Below the pieces are notes generated by a model. The model was not told the origin of the DNA. It searched no databases and saw nothing but the letters and a program-made list of their open reading frames with translations. Position numbers and translations under genes: made by a program. From positions 1 to 23,440 of the IMG/VR virus record IMGVR_UViG_3300037294_000572: DNA of 23,440 nucleotides; one strand, 5' to 3'. The DNA comes from a virus. The first letter of the stretch is position 1. Every line of letters begins with the position of its first letter. This document shows positions 12,250 to 19,612 of the stretch, piece after piece.

Positions 12250-12743
12250 AAATACCCGCCGCCATCCTGACGCTTTTGCTGGGTGGCGCGACTGCTTACC
12301 AAGTGCTCGACGTTGCGATTCCTGCCGTCGAGGGAAACCCGACTGTGGCTTATGCCGATGTGGGTGGCGTGCCGACGATCTGCGCCGGCGTGACGAAGGG
12401 CGTAAAGCTGGGCGACGTTGAAACCCTTGAAGGGTGCCGCCGCCGCAACGCTGAAGAGATACAAAAGGGCCTTGCTGATGTGCGCCGCTGTATTGCCGTG
12501 CCATTAAGCGAAGGCCAGGCCGCCGGCCTCGGGCTGTTTGCTTATAACGTCGGCGGTGGTGCTTTCTGCCGTTCGACGCTGACCAAGATGATCAATCAAG
12601 GCCGCGCCCCTGCTGAAGCCTGCGCCCAGCTAGACCGCTGGGTTTATGTCGCGGGCAAGGATTGCCGTATTGCGTCGAGCGGCTGCGCGGGAATTATTCA
12701 CCGCCGCGCCCTGGAGCGCGCTTTGTGTGAGTGGTCGCCATGA
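12237..12743 (+). CDS. SAR-type endolysin, GH24 lysozyme family (168 aa)
   Basis: The catalytic triad of T4/P21-type lysozymes is present as E32-x8-D41-x5-T47 (from VEGNPTVAYADVGGVPT). The N-terminal segment (IPAAILTLLLGGATAYQVL) is weakly hydrophobic and Ala/Gly-rich, typical of a signal-anchor-release domain that lets the enzyme be exported and later freed. Cysteines (for example C49) may control activation. It cleaves the MurNAc-GlcNAc bond of peptidoglycan. ATG 12237 is preferred over GTG 12228 on ribosome-site spacing. It overlaps the holin gene and is coupled (ATGA) to the next. Confidence 0.92.
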   Translation: MAKLKIPAAILTLLLGGATAYQVLDVAIPAVEGNPTVAYADVGGVPTICAGVTKGVKLGDVETLEGCRRRNAEEIQKGLADVRRCIAVPLSEGQAAGLGLFAYNVGGGAFCRSTLTKMINQGRAPAEACAQLDRWVYVAGKDCRIASSGCAGIIHRRALERALCEWSP

Positions 12744-12892
12744 TCAAGGTCGCGCGCTATTTGGTGCGCCTTGCTGACGGTAAAAGCGCCACGGTAATCG
12801 ACACGCAGGGCGACCCGCTCGACGTGATAAAGGCGAGCATTTGCGCGCAGTTCAGCCGGCGCGGCTATGTGTTGGAGGTTGTGAAGTGCTGA
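12740..12892 (+). CDS. Small hypothetical protein in the lysis cassette (50 aa)
   Basis: ATG 12740 overlaps the endolysin stop (ATGA), and the frame ends TGA at 12892, inside the start of the Rz gene. The translation begins MIKVARYLVRLADGKSATVI and ends RRGYVLEVVKC, a compact alternating beta/alpha pattern. Perfect coupling on both sides supports expression. Small genes in this place occur in Pseudomonas phages, but no function is known to me. Confidence 0.6.
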   Translation: MIKVARYLVRLADGKSATVIDTQGDPLDVIKASICAQFSRRGYVLEVVKC

Positions 12893-13341
12893 GCATTAGC
12901 CCGCTACACGTCGCGGCCTTGGTCGCGCTACTTGCCGCCGCTTGGGCTGTTGACCATACCCGCAGCGAAAACGTGCGCCAGGCCGATCAGATTGAAACGC
13001 TTGAGCGTGACGGGTCACGCGCTGCCAGCGTGATCGAGCAGCAGGCCGCCGCCATTGCGGCGCAACAGGCCCTGCAAGTCGAGCTGCTGGCGATCAGTAC
13101 GAGCACCCGAAAGATTCAGCAGGCGCTAGACGGCCAAACCGCCCAGATACGCCGCGACCTTCAGGAGTTGAAAAGAACCGATGAAACCATCGAGCCATAT
13201 CTGCGCGGCCTTGTTCCTAGTGCTATCGGGCTGCGGTACGAACGCCGCGAAACAACCGACCCCGCCACCTACCGCGCCGGTGCTGGTGTGCGAGTTAGTG
13301 CCGTGCCTGTTGCCGGGCCGCCTGCCCCCGCAAGTGAATGA
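12886..13341 (+). CDS. Rz: i-spanin, Rz-like (151 aa)
   Basis: It has an N-terminal membrane anchor (LHVAALVALLAAAWAV, residues 7-22), followed by a long coiled coil (about 30-110, RQADQIETLERDG and AAIAAQQALQVELLAI), and a Pro/Ala-rich end. This is the layout of Rz, which spans the periplasm from the inner membrane and helps fuse the membranes at lysis. GTG 12886 is the start, with GGAG 8 bases upstream. The longer frame from 12841 lacks a site. The Rz1 gene lies inside its 3' part in another frame. Confidence 0.82.
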   Translation: MLSISPLHVAALVALLAAAWAVDHTRSENVRQADQIETLERDGSRAASVIEQQAAAIAAQQALQVELLAISTSTRKIQQALDGQTAQIRRDLQELKRTDETIEPYLRGLVPSAIGLRYERRETTDPATYRAGAGVRVSAVPVAGPPAPASE

Positions 13342-13465
13342 AGACTTGGCGGTCGCCCTGGATGATACCGAGGCGGCATTGCTGAGCTGCGCTGTTCAAG
13401 TGCTCGACTGTATGCAGAAGCAAACAGCCGCGCGGCTAACTGGAGTTAAGCCAAATGACCGCTAA
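13181..13465 (+). CDS. Rz1: o-spanin lipoprotein, Rz1-like, overlapping Rz (94 aa)
   Basis: The signal peptide MKPSSHICAALFLVLSGC ends in the lipobox LSGC with lipidated C18, followed by a Pro-rich stretch (KQPTPPPTAP). This is the hallmark of Rz1, the outer-membrane partner of Rz. It starts within Rz in another frame and continues 124 bases beyond the Rz stop. At 94 aa it is longer than lambda Rz1, with a helical C-terminal extension (NEDLAVALDDTEAALLSCAV). Confidence 0.85.
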   Translation: MKPSSHICAALFLVLSGCGTNAAKQPTPPPTAPVLVCELVPCLLPGRLPPQVNEDLAVALDDTEAALLSCAVQVLDCMQKQTAARLTGVKPNDR

Positions 13466-13688
13466 GCCAGCCGCTGGTTATCAGCCGTTTACTGAGGAAG
13501 AGAAGGGCGCAATGCGTCGTGTAGAGGGAATGTTGGCCGCTGGCACTATTGCCCTCGGCCCTGACCCTTACCGTCGTGGCGCTCTGTCATTTGCTGCGCC
13601 GCATATCGCCGCACGCTGGAATGCTCGCCCCTGCGCCTGTCAGCGGCCCGGCCTTCTGAAGCGGTTATGGGCAGCGGTGGTTGGCTGA
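13455..13688 (+). CDS. Hypothetical phage protein (77 aa)
   Basis: ATG 13455 overlaps the end of Rz1 and has GGAG about 10 bases upstream; the stop overlaps the HNH start (TGATG). The sequence is hydrophilic then basic and hydrophobic at the end (LLKRLWAAVVG). No known family. The tight overlaps on both sides support it as a real gene between lysis and packaging modules. Confidence 0.55.
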   Translation: MTAKPAAGYQPFTEEEKGAMRRVEGMLAAGTIALGPDPYRRGALSFAAPHIAARWNARPCACQRPGLLKRLWAAVVG

Positions 13689-14077
13689 TGCCGCCCCGCG
13701 CTAAGCGACCATGCCGGCAACCGATGTGCCCCGCGACCACGCAAGACCCGAAAGGCTATTGCGAGGCGCACGCGCATTTGGCTGTTGGCTGGAATAAGCC
13801 GGGCCGCGCCACGGCAGAACAGCGCGGCTATGACGCTGAATGGCGGCGCATTCGTGCGGTGATCCTGAAGCGCGACCGCTACCTGTGCCAGTGCGAAGAC
13901 TGCAAAGGAATGCGGCTAACTGCTACAGAAGTCGACCATATCGTGCCCAAAAGCAGGGGCGGCACTAATGAATACAGCAACTTGCGCGCTATCAATTGCG
14001 ACTGCCATGCGGCCAAGACACGGCGCGAGGCGCAAGACGCGCGAGGGCGTAACTTCGGCCAACTTCGGCGAACGTGA
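13688..14077 (+). CDS. HNH endonuclease of the packaging module (129 aa)
   Basis: The HNH core is clear: CQCEDCKG, then VDHIVPKSRGGTNEYSNLRA and the final CDCHAAKT with the metal-binding cysteines and histidines. An N-terminal zinc knuckle (CRQPMCPATT...GYCEAH) precedes it. HNH proteins of this size next to the terminase genes are known to assist cos cleavage with the large terminase in HK97-like phages. It is followed by a possible cos region, then the terminase small and large subunit genes, as expected. The start overlaps the previous stop. Confidence 0.9.
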   Translation: MPPRAKRPCRQPMCPATTQDPKGYCEAHAHLAVGWNKPGRATAEQRGYDAEWRRIRAVILKRDRYLCQCEDCKGMRLTATEVDHIVPKSRGGTNEYSNLRAINCDCHAAKTRREAQDARGRNFGQLRRT

Positions 14078-14081
14078 CGCC

Positions 14082-14133
14082 ATGCACTGCGACGGTGCAT
14101 CGAAGGGGAGGGGGGTGGTCAAATCCCTGCACC
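14082..14133. other. Candidate cos/packaging region
   Basis: The gap between the HNH and terminase small-subunit genes holds a perfect inverted repeat (ATGCAC, 14082-14087, with GTGCAT, 14095-14100). An unusual G-rich tract follows, GGGGAGGGGGGTGGTCAAAT (14105-14124). Similar G-rich tracts beside the terminase genes occur in HNH-carrying phages, from memory. The rest of the gap to 14231 is an AT-richer leader with no gene. The exact cut site cannot be read from the sequence. Confidence 0.4.
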
Positions 14134-14231
14134 TTTTGCCCTTCCACACCGAACGCCCAGTGCTTTACACGCGACCGCGAAATAAAAACTTTGGGGTATA
14201 GCGTTAGGGCTTTAATTAAAGGTTTAAAGAA

Positions 14232-14717
14232 ATGACGATTCGCGCGCCTGGAGGTGGTCGAAAACCAAAGCCGACCGCGCAAAAGATCGCCGCCGGGAAC
14301 CCCGGCAAGCGCCGGCTTAACAAAGACGCGCCCGACTTTCCGTCGCTTGAGAAGGCCCCCGATGCGGCGGCCTGGATGAGCGACAACGCCCGCGAAATGT
14401 GGGGCAAGCTCGCGCCCGAACTGATCGACGCCAAGGTGCTGACCCGTACCGACCTGCATGTGCTTGAGGGGTTTTGCTCGGCTTATGGCCGGTGGCGTGA
14501 GGCTGAAGAGGAAATTATTCAGCGCGGCATCACGCTTAAAGGGCCTATGGGCACGTCGAAGAACCCGGCTTGCACCGTGGCGAATGAGGCGATGCGACAG
14601 ATGACCAGCTACGGCGCGGCCTTGGGCCTTGATCCTGCCAGCCGCGCGCGCTTGATCGTGCCAAGGGGGAAAAAGAAAAACGCCTTTTCCGAGCTGCTCG
14701 GGGGCAGTCGCGGATAA
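14232..14717 (+). CDS. terS: Terminase small subunit, P27 family (161 aa)
   Basis: The start RAPGGGRKPKPTAQKIAAG and the segment NPGKRRLNKDAPDFP are typical of the P27-family small terminase. The body is helical (LHVLEGFCSAYGRWREAEEE), and the GPMGTSKNPACTVANEA stretch is characteristic. It recognises phage DNA and hands it to the large subunit. Its stop lies 6 bases before the large-subunit start. The ATG at 14232 lies after an AT-rich leader. Confidence 0.9.
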   Translation: MTIRAPGGGRKPKPTAQKIAAGNPGKRRLNKDAPDFPSLEKAPDAAAWMSDNAREMWGKLAPELIDAKVLTRTDLHVLEGFCSAYGRWREAEEEIIQRGITLKGPMGTSKNPACTVANEAMRQMTSYGAALGLDPASRARLIVPRGKKKNAFSELLGGSRG

Positions 14718-14723
14718 AACTAA

Positions 14724-16427
14724 ATGGCCAATCCGAACGTAAACGCGGCGAACAAGTACGCCCGCGACGTGGTGGCCGAAAAGATCGACGCGTGCAAGTG
14801 GGTCAGGCTGGCATGCCAGCGCCACCTAGACGATTTAGAAGACAGCAAGAAGCGCGGCGCTAAGTGGCGCTTTGATCGTGCCAAGGCTGAGCGGGTTTGC
14901 CGCTTTGTGCAGTTGTTACCCCACACGAAAGGCAAGTGGGCGCGCGAGCGCCGCCGCCTGAAGTTGGAGCCGTGGCAGCAGTTTATTTTCTGCTGCGTGT
15001 TTGGCTGGGTTAGCAAGCGCACGGGCCTGCGCCGCTTTCGTGAGGTCTATTGCGAGATACCGCGCAAGAACGGTAAAAGCGTGCTTGCGGCGGGTGTGGC
15101 TCTTTACATGCTGTGCGCTGACGGTGAATACGGCGCAGAAGTTTATTGCGGTGCCACCACTGAAAAGCAGGCATGGGAAGTTTTCAGGCCCGCGCGCCTG
15201 ATGCTGAATAAAACCCCTGATCTGGTCGAAGAGGCTGGCATAGAAGTGATGGCGCGAAGCATCGCCATTGCAGAAGACGGCAGCCGTCTTGAGCCGGTAA
15301 TCGGCGACCCCGGCGACGGCAGTTCGCCCAGCTGCGCCCTGGTCGACGAATACCACGAACACGATAACGACGCGCTGTATGAAACCATGCTGACCGGCAT
15401 GGGTTCGCGTGAACAGCCGCTGATTTTCACCATCACCACGGCCGGGTCAAACATATCCGGGCCTTGCTACGAAAAGCGCAAACAGATTCTTTCGATGCTG
15501 GAAAAAAGCCCAGCAAACGAAGAAATGTTTGGGATTGTTTACACCCTCGACGACGGCGACGACTGGCGCGACCTGAAGGGGTTGCGCAAGGCAAACCCAA
15601 ATTATGGGGTTTCAATCTTTGCCGAATACCTGCAACGCCAGCTAGCCGACGCCGTGCGTTACCCGTCACGGCAGAACGCTTTTAAAACCAAGCATTGCAA
15701 TCTGTGGGTGAACGCTAAGGCGGCATGGCTAAACCTGATCGAATGGGATGCCGCCGCCGTGCCTGGGCTGTCGCTCGATGATTTCATGGGTCGCCCGGTT
15801 TACCTGGGCGTCGACCTGGCGAGCAAATCAGACATTGCGTCGGTTGCCCTGGTGTTTAGGGATAAGGACGCCAACGGCCGCGACCTGTGGACGTTCTTCA
15901 CCCGCAACTACTTACCCGAGGGCGCTGTAGATCGTGGCGGCGTTAACGAGGATGCGTATTCGCGCTGGGTTAACGAGGGGCGATTGATCACGACCGAAGG
16001 CGAAGAGCTTGATTTCGACGTGATCCGTGAAGACGTTAAAGACATAGGCGAGCAGCACCAAGTAACCGAAATTGCCTATGACAAGTGGCGCGCGACGCAA
16101 CTGTCGCACCAGCTGATGAAAGACGGGGCCGAGGTGATCGAGGTCGGCGGCGGTATTGCCACGATGAACCTGCCCATGCGTGAGCTTGAAGCCGCTTTGC
16201 TGTCGGGCCGTGTTCGCCACGATGGCGACCCCGTGCTCGCCTGGATGGCGAGCAACGTGGTCACGCATGAATTTAAGGGCTGCTTAACCCCGACCAAAGA
16301 AAGCAAAGACCGGAAAATCGACGGCATGGTCGCGATTCTTATGGCTATGAGCCGCGCACTGTTGGCCGATGGCGTTGCGCCGTCCGTGCTCGACACCCTG
16401 GAAGACGACGACATTCTAGTCGGGTAA
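14724..16427 (+). CDS. terL: Terminase large subunit (567 aa)
   Basis: Walker A-like RKNGKS is at residues 114-119 (in EIPRKNGKSVLAAG), and Walker B with the catalytic acid is at about 205-209 (CALVDEY). The motif III region is LIFTITTAGS. The C-terminal nuclease has VYLGVDLASKSDIASVAL with its metal-binding Asp and a later KIDGMVA with another. The protein is full length for this family. It pumps DNA into the capsid and cuts it. It is intact here even though the portal gene downstream is broken. Confidence 0.96.
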   Translation: MANPNVNAANKYARDVVAEKIDACKWVRLACQRHLDDLEDSKKRGAKWRFDRAKAERVCRFVQLLPHTKGKWARERRRLKLEPWQQFIFCCVFGWVSKRTGLRRFREVYCEIPRKNGKSVLAAGVALYMLCADGEYGAEVYCGATTEKQAWEVFRPARLMLNKTPDLVEEAGIEVMARSIAIAEDGSRLEPVIGDPGDGSSPSCALVDEYHEHDNDALYETMLTGMGSREQPLIFTITTAGSNISGPCYEKRKQILSMLEKSPANEEMFGIVYTLDDGDDWRDLKGLRKANPNYGVSIFAEYLQRQLADAVRYPSRQNAFKTKHCNLWVNAKAAWLNLIEWDAAAVPGLSLDDFMGRPVYLGVDLASKSDIASVALVFRDKDANGRDLWTFFTRNYLPEGAVDRGGVNEDAYSRWVNEGRLITTEGEELDFDVIREDVKDIGEQHQVTEIAYDKWRATQLSHQLMKDGAEVIEVGGGIATMNLPMRELEAALLSGRVRHDGDPVLAWMASNVVTHEFKGCLTPTKESKDRKIDGMVAILMAMSRALLADGVAPSVLDTLEDDDILVG

Positions 16428-16431
16428 ACCT

Positions 16432-16590
16432 ATGAAAAAGCTAGTACCTGATTTGCTCGGGGTGGCCGGCTATTGCCAGTTGATCGCCGGGCTTTACCTG
16501 AGCTTTGGCCTTGGCCTTGCACTGGCTGTTGGCGGCGCGCTTATGCTGCTGGGTGGTTATTTGGCGGCCCGCCGCAAGGTGCGCCCATGA
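16432..16590 (+). CDS. Small membrane protein between terminase and portal (52 aa)
   Basis: ATG 16432 lies 4 bases after the terminase stop, and the stop overlaps the portal start (ATGA, 16587-16590). The translation has two hydrophobic stretches (LLGVAGYCQLIAGLYL and GLGLALAVGGALMLLGG) and a basic tail (ARRKVRP). It is probably an inner-membrane protein. Similar tiny genes occur in this place in other phages; function unknown. Confidence 0.65.
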   Translation: MKKLVPDLLGVAGYCQLIAGLYLSFGLGLALAVGGALMLLGGYLAARRKVRP

Positions 16591-17735
16591 TTTTCGACCA
16601 GATAGCGGGGGAGTCCCGCAGCATGGAAAACCCCGCGTACCCGCTTAGCGGTGAAGGGCTTAACGAGTTGATGGGCGCGCGGCAGGGGATATTGATTAAC
16701 CCGGATACAGCTCTAGGGCTGGCGGCCGTTTATTCCTGTATTTACTTGCTGGCCAGTTCAGTCGCCCAGCTGCCTATCAACGTCATGCGCCGGCATGAAG
16801 GCGAGATAACAGCGGGCACCGATCATGCCGCTTACTGGCTTTTGCACGACGAACCGAACGCCTGGCAAACGTCCTACAAGTGGCGCGAAACCAAGCAGGC
16901 CCATGTGTGCGGCCACGGCAACGGGTTTAGTCGCCTGGTGCGCTCGCCTCGGGGTGAGCTGCGGTCTATCGAGATGCACCGCCCGCAAGAAACCATGCTG
17001 ACTAAAAACGGCAATCGCTGGGTTTATGCGGCGCGCGACGAAGACGGCCACCCGATGGCTATTTCGCCTGAAGACATGGTGCATATTCGCGCCCTTGGTT
17101 CTGACGGCAAAATGGGCATAAGCCCTATTCGCCAGCACGCCGACACCATTGGCCTTGGCATGGCGACGGTGCGTTATGGGCGCGAGTTCTTTGAAGGTGG
17201 CGGCCGCCCTACGGGCCTAGTCACGATCAAGGGCGGCAGTCTTAACGACAACAGTTGGGTGCGTCTTAAAAGCGCATGGGCGACCGCTGTTGGCCGCCTG
17301 CGCCAATCTGAAAACAAAACACTGCTGCTACCGGCTGACCTTGATTACAAGGCTTTGACCATCGCACCAGAAGACGCGCAGTTTCTTGAAACCCGCAAGC
17401 TGACCCGTTCTGAAGTCGCCGGCCTGTTCAACGTGCCGGCGCACATGATTAACGATTTGGAAAAGGCCACTTTTTCCAATATCAGCGAGCAGGCTATTCA
17501 GTTCGTTCGGCACACGATGATGCCGTGGGTAAAGAACTGGGAAGAGGAACTAAACCGCCGGATATTCACCCGCGCCGAACGGGTGGCCGGTTACTACATA
17601 AAGTTCAACCTTGCCGGCCTGTTGCGCGGCACCCCGAAAGAGCGCGCCGAGTTTTACCACTACGCCATCACTGATGGCTGGATGGATCGAAACGAGGTTC
17701 GGCTTTTTGGGGTCGTCTCAGGAAACGGAATTTAA
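16587..17735 (+). CDS. Portal protein, HK97 family, 3' end replaced by transposon end
   Basis: It has the typical HK97-family portal pattern: LGLAAVYSCIYLLASSVAQL near the start, HAAYWLLHDEPN, GNGFSRLVRSPRGE, MVHIRALGSDGKMGISPI, ENKTLLLPADLDYKAL and TFSNISEQAIQFVRHTMMP. The start ATG 16587 overlaps the small membrane gene. The last phage codon is 374, ending at 17708 after DRNEVRLF. The next eight residues, GVVSGNGI, and the stop are encoded by the transposon's terminal repeat, which begins exactly at codon 375. The family usually continues beyond this with a further C-terminal stretch. The truncated product is probably non-functional, which would block virion assembly. Confidence 0.93.
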   Translation: MIFDQIAGESRSMENPAYPLSGEGLNELMGARQGILINPDTALGLAAVYSCIYLLASSVAQLPINVMRRHEGEITAGTDHAAYWLLHDEPNAWQTSYKWRETKQAHVCGHGNGFSRLVRSPRGELRSIEMHRPQETMLTKNGNRWVYAARDEDGHPMAISPEDMVHIRALGSDGKMGISPIRQHADTIGLGMATVRYGREFFEGGGRPTGLVTIKGGSLNDNSWVRLKSAWATAVGRLRQSENKTLLLPADLDYKALTIAPEDAQFLETRKLTRSEVAGLFNVPAHMINDLEKATFSNISEQAIQFVRHTMMPWVKNWEEELNRRIFTRAERVAGYYIKFNLAGLLRGTPKERAEFYHYAITDGWMDRNEVRLFGVVSGNGI

Positions 17736-17780
17736 AGCACGTTAAGCGCAGGTGGCCGCAGGAATCCAGCGGTACAGCGT
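17709..17780 (+). repeat. Outer left terminal repeat plus tnpR-tail relic (72 bp)
   Basis: The first 39 bp are the Tn3-type end (GGGGTCGTCTCAGGAAACGG at its tip). The remaining 33 bp repeat the coding end of tnpR. The whole is identical to 19006-19077. So this is a copied end of the transposon, not an independent terminal repeat. Confidence 0.92.
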
Positions 17781-17866
17781 AAGGCGCAACCTCGCTGCGC
17801 GTGTTTTTAGATGCGTGTGCCGAACCAAGTACTCTTACCAAGAAAATAAAATGAATCACAACAGCA

Positions 17867-17906
17867 TTGACCTGTAGACCCGAAGTGCCTATATTTGAGT
17901 CTACAG
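17867..17906 (+). promoter_or_regulatory. Promoter and operator of the xre-RES operon
   Basis: TTGACC (17867-17872), a 17-bp spacer and TATATT (17890-17895) form a strong promoter. The perfect inverted repeat CTGTAGAC (17872-17879) / GTCTACAG (17899-17906) flanks the spacer and -10. This is the expected layout for autorepression by the Xre antitoxin or the antitoxin-toxin complex. The remaining bases 17781-17866 hold no gene. Confidence 0.75.
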
Positions 17907-17927
17907 ACTTAACTAGAGGTTCCGGCC

Positions 17928-18332
17928 ATGACAGTCGCCGTCCAAGCACAAGGACTCACCAAAGACCAGTGCGTCACAGGTCTTCGCGCCGCTGTAGGCA
18001 TACTCGATAAGTGGCATGCATCGAGCGATCAAATATGTCGCATCCTGCGTATTTCCCGCAGTACACATACGCGAGCCAAGCAGCGCGATCCCGCTTGGTC
18101 TGTCGGGCTGGATTCTGACCAGATGCAACGCATCAGCTTCGTACTGAACATCCACGCGGCTCTACGCCTTGTGTTTGATAACCCAGAGAATGTTTATGGG
18201 TTCCCGGCGATGGCCAACGACAACGACTTCTTCAACGGTCGCCCACCCCTCGAAATAATGTCTCAGGGGGATATGATTTCCCTGTACGAGACGTTTCGCC
18301 GGATTGACGCGCTGCGAAGCGCGCAATGGTGA
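17928..18332 (+). CDS. Xre/ParS/MbcA-type antitoxin of a RES toxin (134 aa)
   Basis: The N-terminal half contains a helix-turn-helix (CRILRISRSTHTRAKQRDP). The C-terminal half, about residues 85-134, is the toxin-binding DUF2384/MbcA-ParS domain, with NPENVYGFPAMANDNDFFNG, RPPLEIMSQGD and a terminal helix. It neutralises the RES toxin and represses the operon. ATG 17928 has AGAGG 8 bases upstream. The stop overlaps the toxin start. The gene order antitoxin-toxin is standard. GC content is visibly lower than in the surrounding phage genes, consistent with separate origin. Confidence 0.9.
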   Translation: MTVAVQAQGLTKDQCVTGLRAAVGILDKWHASSDQICRILRISRSTHTRAKQRDPAWSVGLDSDQMQRISFVLNIHAALRLVFDNPENVYGFPAMANDNDFFNGRPPLEIMSQGDMISLYETFRRIDALRSAQW

Positions 18333-19042
18333 CGTTAAATCAACTGACTGAGCTGGCCGGTGAGCAGTTGCAGGCTTACCGGCTGATCAACTCGAAGTTT
18401 CCTCCTATTGCGCTGTTTGATGACGTTGCTAACGCAGACGAGTTTGATGTTCTGTACCAGATACAGGCTCTCACGAATCCCAGACTGCTAAATGGAGTCG
18501 GTCGTATTGAGTTGATACCGCGTCCTGAGATTCCCTTTGGCATCCCTGGGTGCTCTTACGCGACCGCTCCTTTCACCCACGTCAATCCAGCTGGATCGCG
18601 TTTCAGCGATGGTAGTTTCGGTGTGCTTTACTTAGCAGCCTCGATGGAAACCGCACTGGCTGAGGTGCAGCATCACCAAGATCTGTACTGGTCGAAAGTG
18701 CACAACCTCAACTACGAGCGGTTTGTTTTCCGGGGCCTATCCTGCTCCTTCGCTGAAATTGCGATGAAGGATGCAGCGTCTATCGCCATGACCGATCCAA
18801 TCTACAACCCAGATGATTACACCCACTCACATCGTCTCGGGAGAGAAATCAAGGATGCTGGCAGCCCAGGCCTCAGGTACAACTCCGTGCGCTCGCATGG
18901 AAGCTATTGTTGGGCACTGATGACCCCGAAATCTGTCACATCTATCGTTCAAACAGCCCATTACGAGATGATCTGGAACGGACGGATTACGAGCGTAAAC
19001 AAAATGGGGTCGTCTCAGGAAACGGAATTTAAAGCACGTTAA
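18326..19042 (+). CDS. RES-domain toxin, NAD-degrading type, C-terminus read into the transposon end (238 aa)
   Basis: The RES core residues are visible: R in GSRFSDGSFGVLYLA, E in METALAEVQHH, and S in YNSVRSHG. RES toxins of this family deplete NAD+ in the cell. The ATG at 18326 overlaps the antitoxin gene (a GTG at 18329 is an alternative). The last 11 residues ([11 protein letters not shown]) and the stop are encoded by the inner transposon end at 19006, so the native 3' end has been replaced. The RES core is intact, so the toxin may still work. It is convergent with tnpR, overlapping it by 4 bases. Confidence 0.88.
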   Translation: MVTLNQLTELAGEQLQAYRLINSKFPPIALFDDVANADEFDVLYQIQALTNPRLLNGVGRIELIPRPEIPFGIPGCSYATAPFTHVNPAGSRFSDGSFGVLYLAASMETALAEVQHHQDLYWSKVHNLNYERFVFRGLSCSFAEIAMKDAASIAMTDPIYNPDDYTHSHRLGREIKDAGSPGLRYNSVRSHGSYCWALMTPKSVTSIVQTAHYEMIWNGRITSVNKMGSSQETEFKAR

Positions 19043-19077
19043 GCGCAGGTGGCCGCAGGAATCCAGCGGTACAGCGT
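19006..19077 (+). repeat. Inner left terminal repeat with the tnpR 3' end
   Basis: A 39-bp end (19006-19044) identical to 17709-17747 and to the inverse of 23400-23438, plus 33 bp of tnpR. It is the presumed original left end of the transposon before the xre-RES unit was added. It is preceded by AAAAT. Confidence 0.93.
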
Positions 19078-19596
19078 TGGTACGGACACGCCGAGGTTCT
19101 TGGCCACGTCCCGTGGCGGCACGCCGTTGGCCAGCAGCTTCTTGGCTGACTCGATTTTGCTGTCGGTCATCAGGCGCTTGCGACCGCCCGTGCGGCCAAG
19201 CTGGCGTGCGACTGCCAATCCTGCTTGGGTGCGCTCCACCGTCAATTCTCGCTCCATCTCGGCCAGGCTGGCCATGACGTGGAAGAAGAACCGGCCTGAT
19301 GGCGTGCCGGTGTCGATGGCATCGGTCAGACTCTTGAACTGCACGCACTGCTTGTGCAATTCGCCAACCAGATCGACCAGGTTCTTGACGCTGCGGCCCA
19401 GGCGATCCAACTTCCACACAACCAAGGTATCGCCCTCGCGCAGCATCTCCAGGGCCTTGGCGAGTCCTGCCCGTTCAGCGCGGCTACCGCTCATTTTGTC
19501 ATCGAAAATCCTCTGACAGCCCGCCTTGGTTAAGGCGTCGATCTGAAGATCAAGGTTTTGCTCCGCTGTGGAGACGCGCGCATAGCCGATCAACAC
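19039..19596 (-). CDS. tnpR: Serine resolvase TnpR (185 aa)
   Basis: It has the N-terminal resolvase/invertase domain MLIGYARVSTAEQNLDLQ with the nucleophile Ser9, the conserved region VVWKLDRLGRS, and the E-helix EMERELTVERTQAGLAVAR. A C-terminal helix-turn-helix follows (RDVAKNLGVSVPTLYRWI). It resolves cointegrates at res. The GTG at 19596 is the start, 16 bases after hepT. The stop lies within the transposon end, so the last codons are duplicated at 17742-17780. It runs opposite to tnpA, with the toxin-antitoxin genes between it and the res site. Confidence 0.95.
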   Translation of the reverse strand: MLIGYARVSTAEQNLDLQIDALTKAGCQRIFDDKMSGSRAERAGLAKALEMLREGDTLVVWKLDRLGRSVKNLVDLVGELHKQCVQFKSLTDAIDTGTPSGRFFFHVMASLAEMERELTVERTQAGLAVARQLGRTGGRKRLMTDSKIESAKKLLANGVPPRDVAKNLGVSVPTLYRWIPAATCA

Positions 19597-19612
19597 GGGT
19601 TGTTTTCGTTGA

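Noticed and set aside
13992-14825. Long minus-strand frame across the terminase small subunit
   Set aside because: It is antisense to the recognisable P27 terminase gene and has no ribosome site or family resemblance.
17736-17927. Separate gene between the outer transposon end and xre
   Set aside because: No frame with a start and ribosome site; it holds the tnpR-tail relic and the xre promoter.
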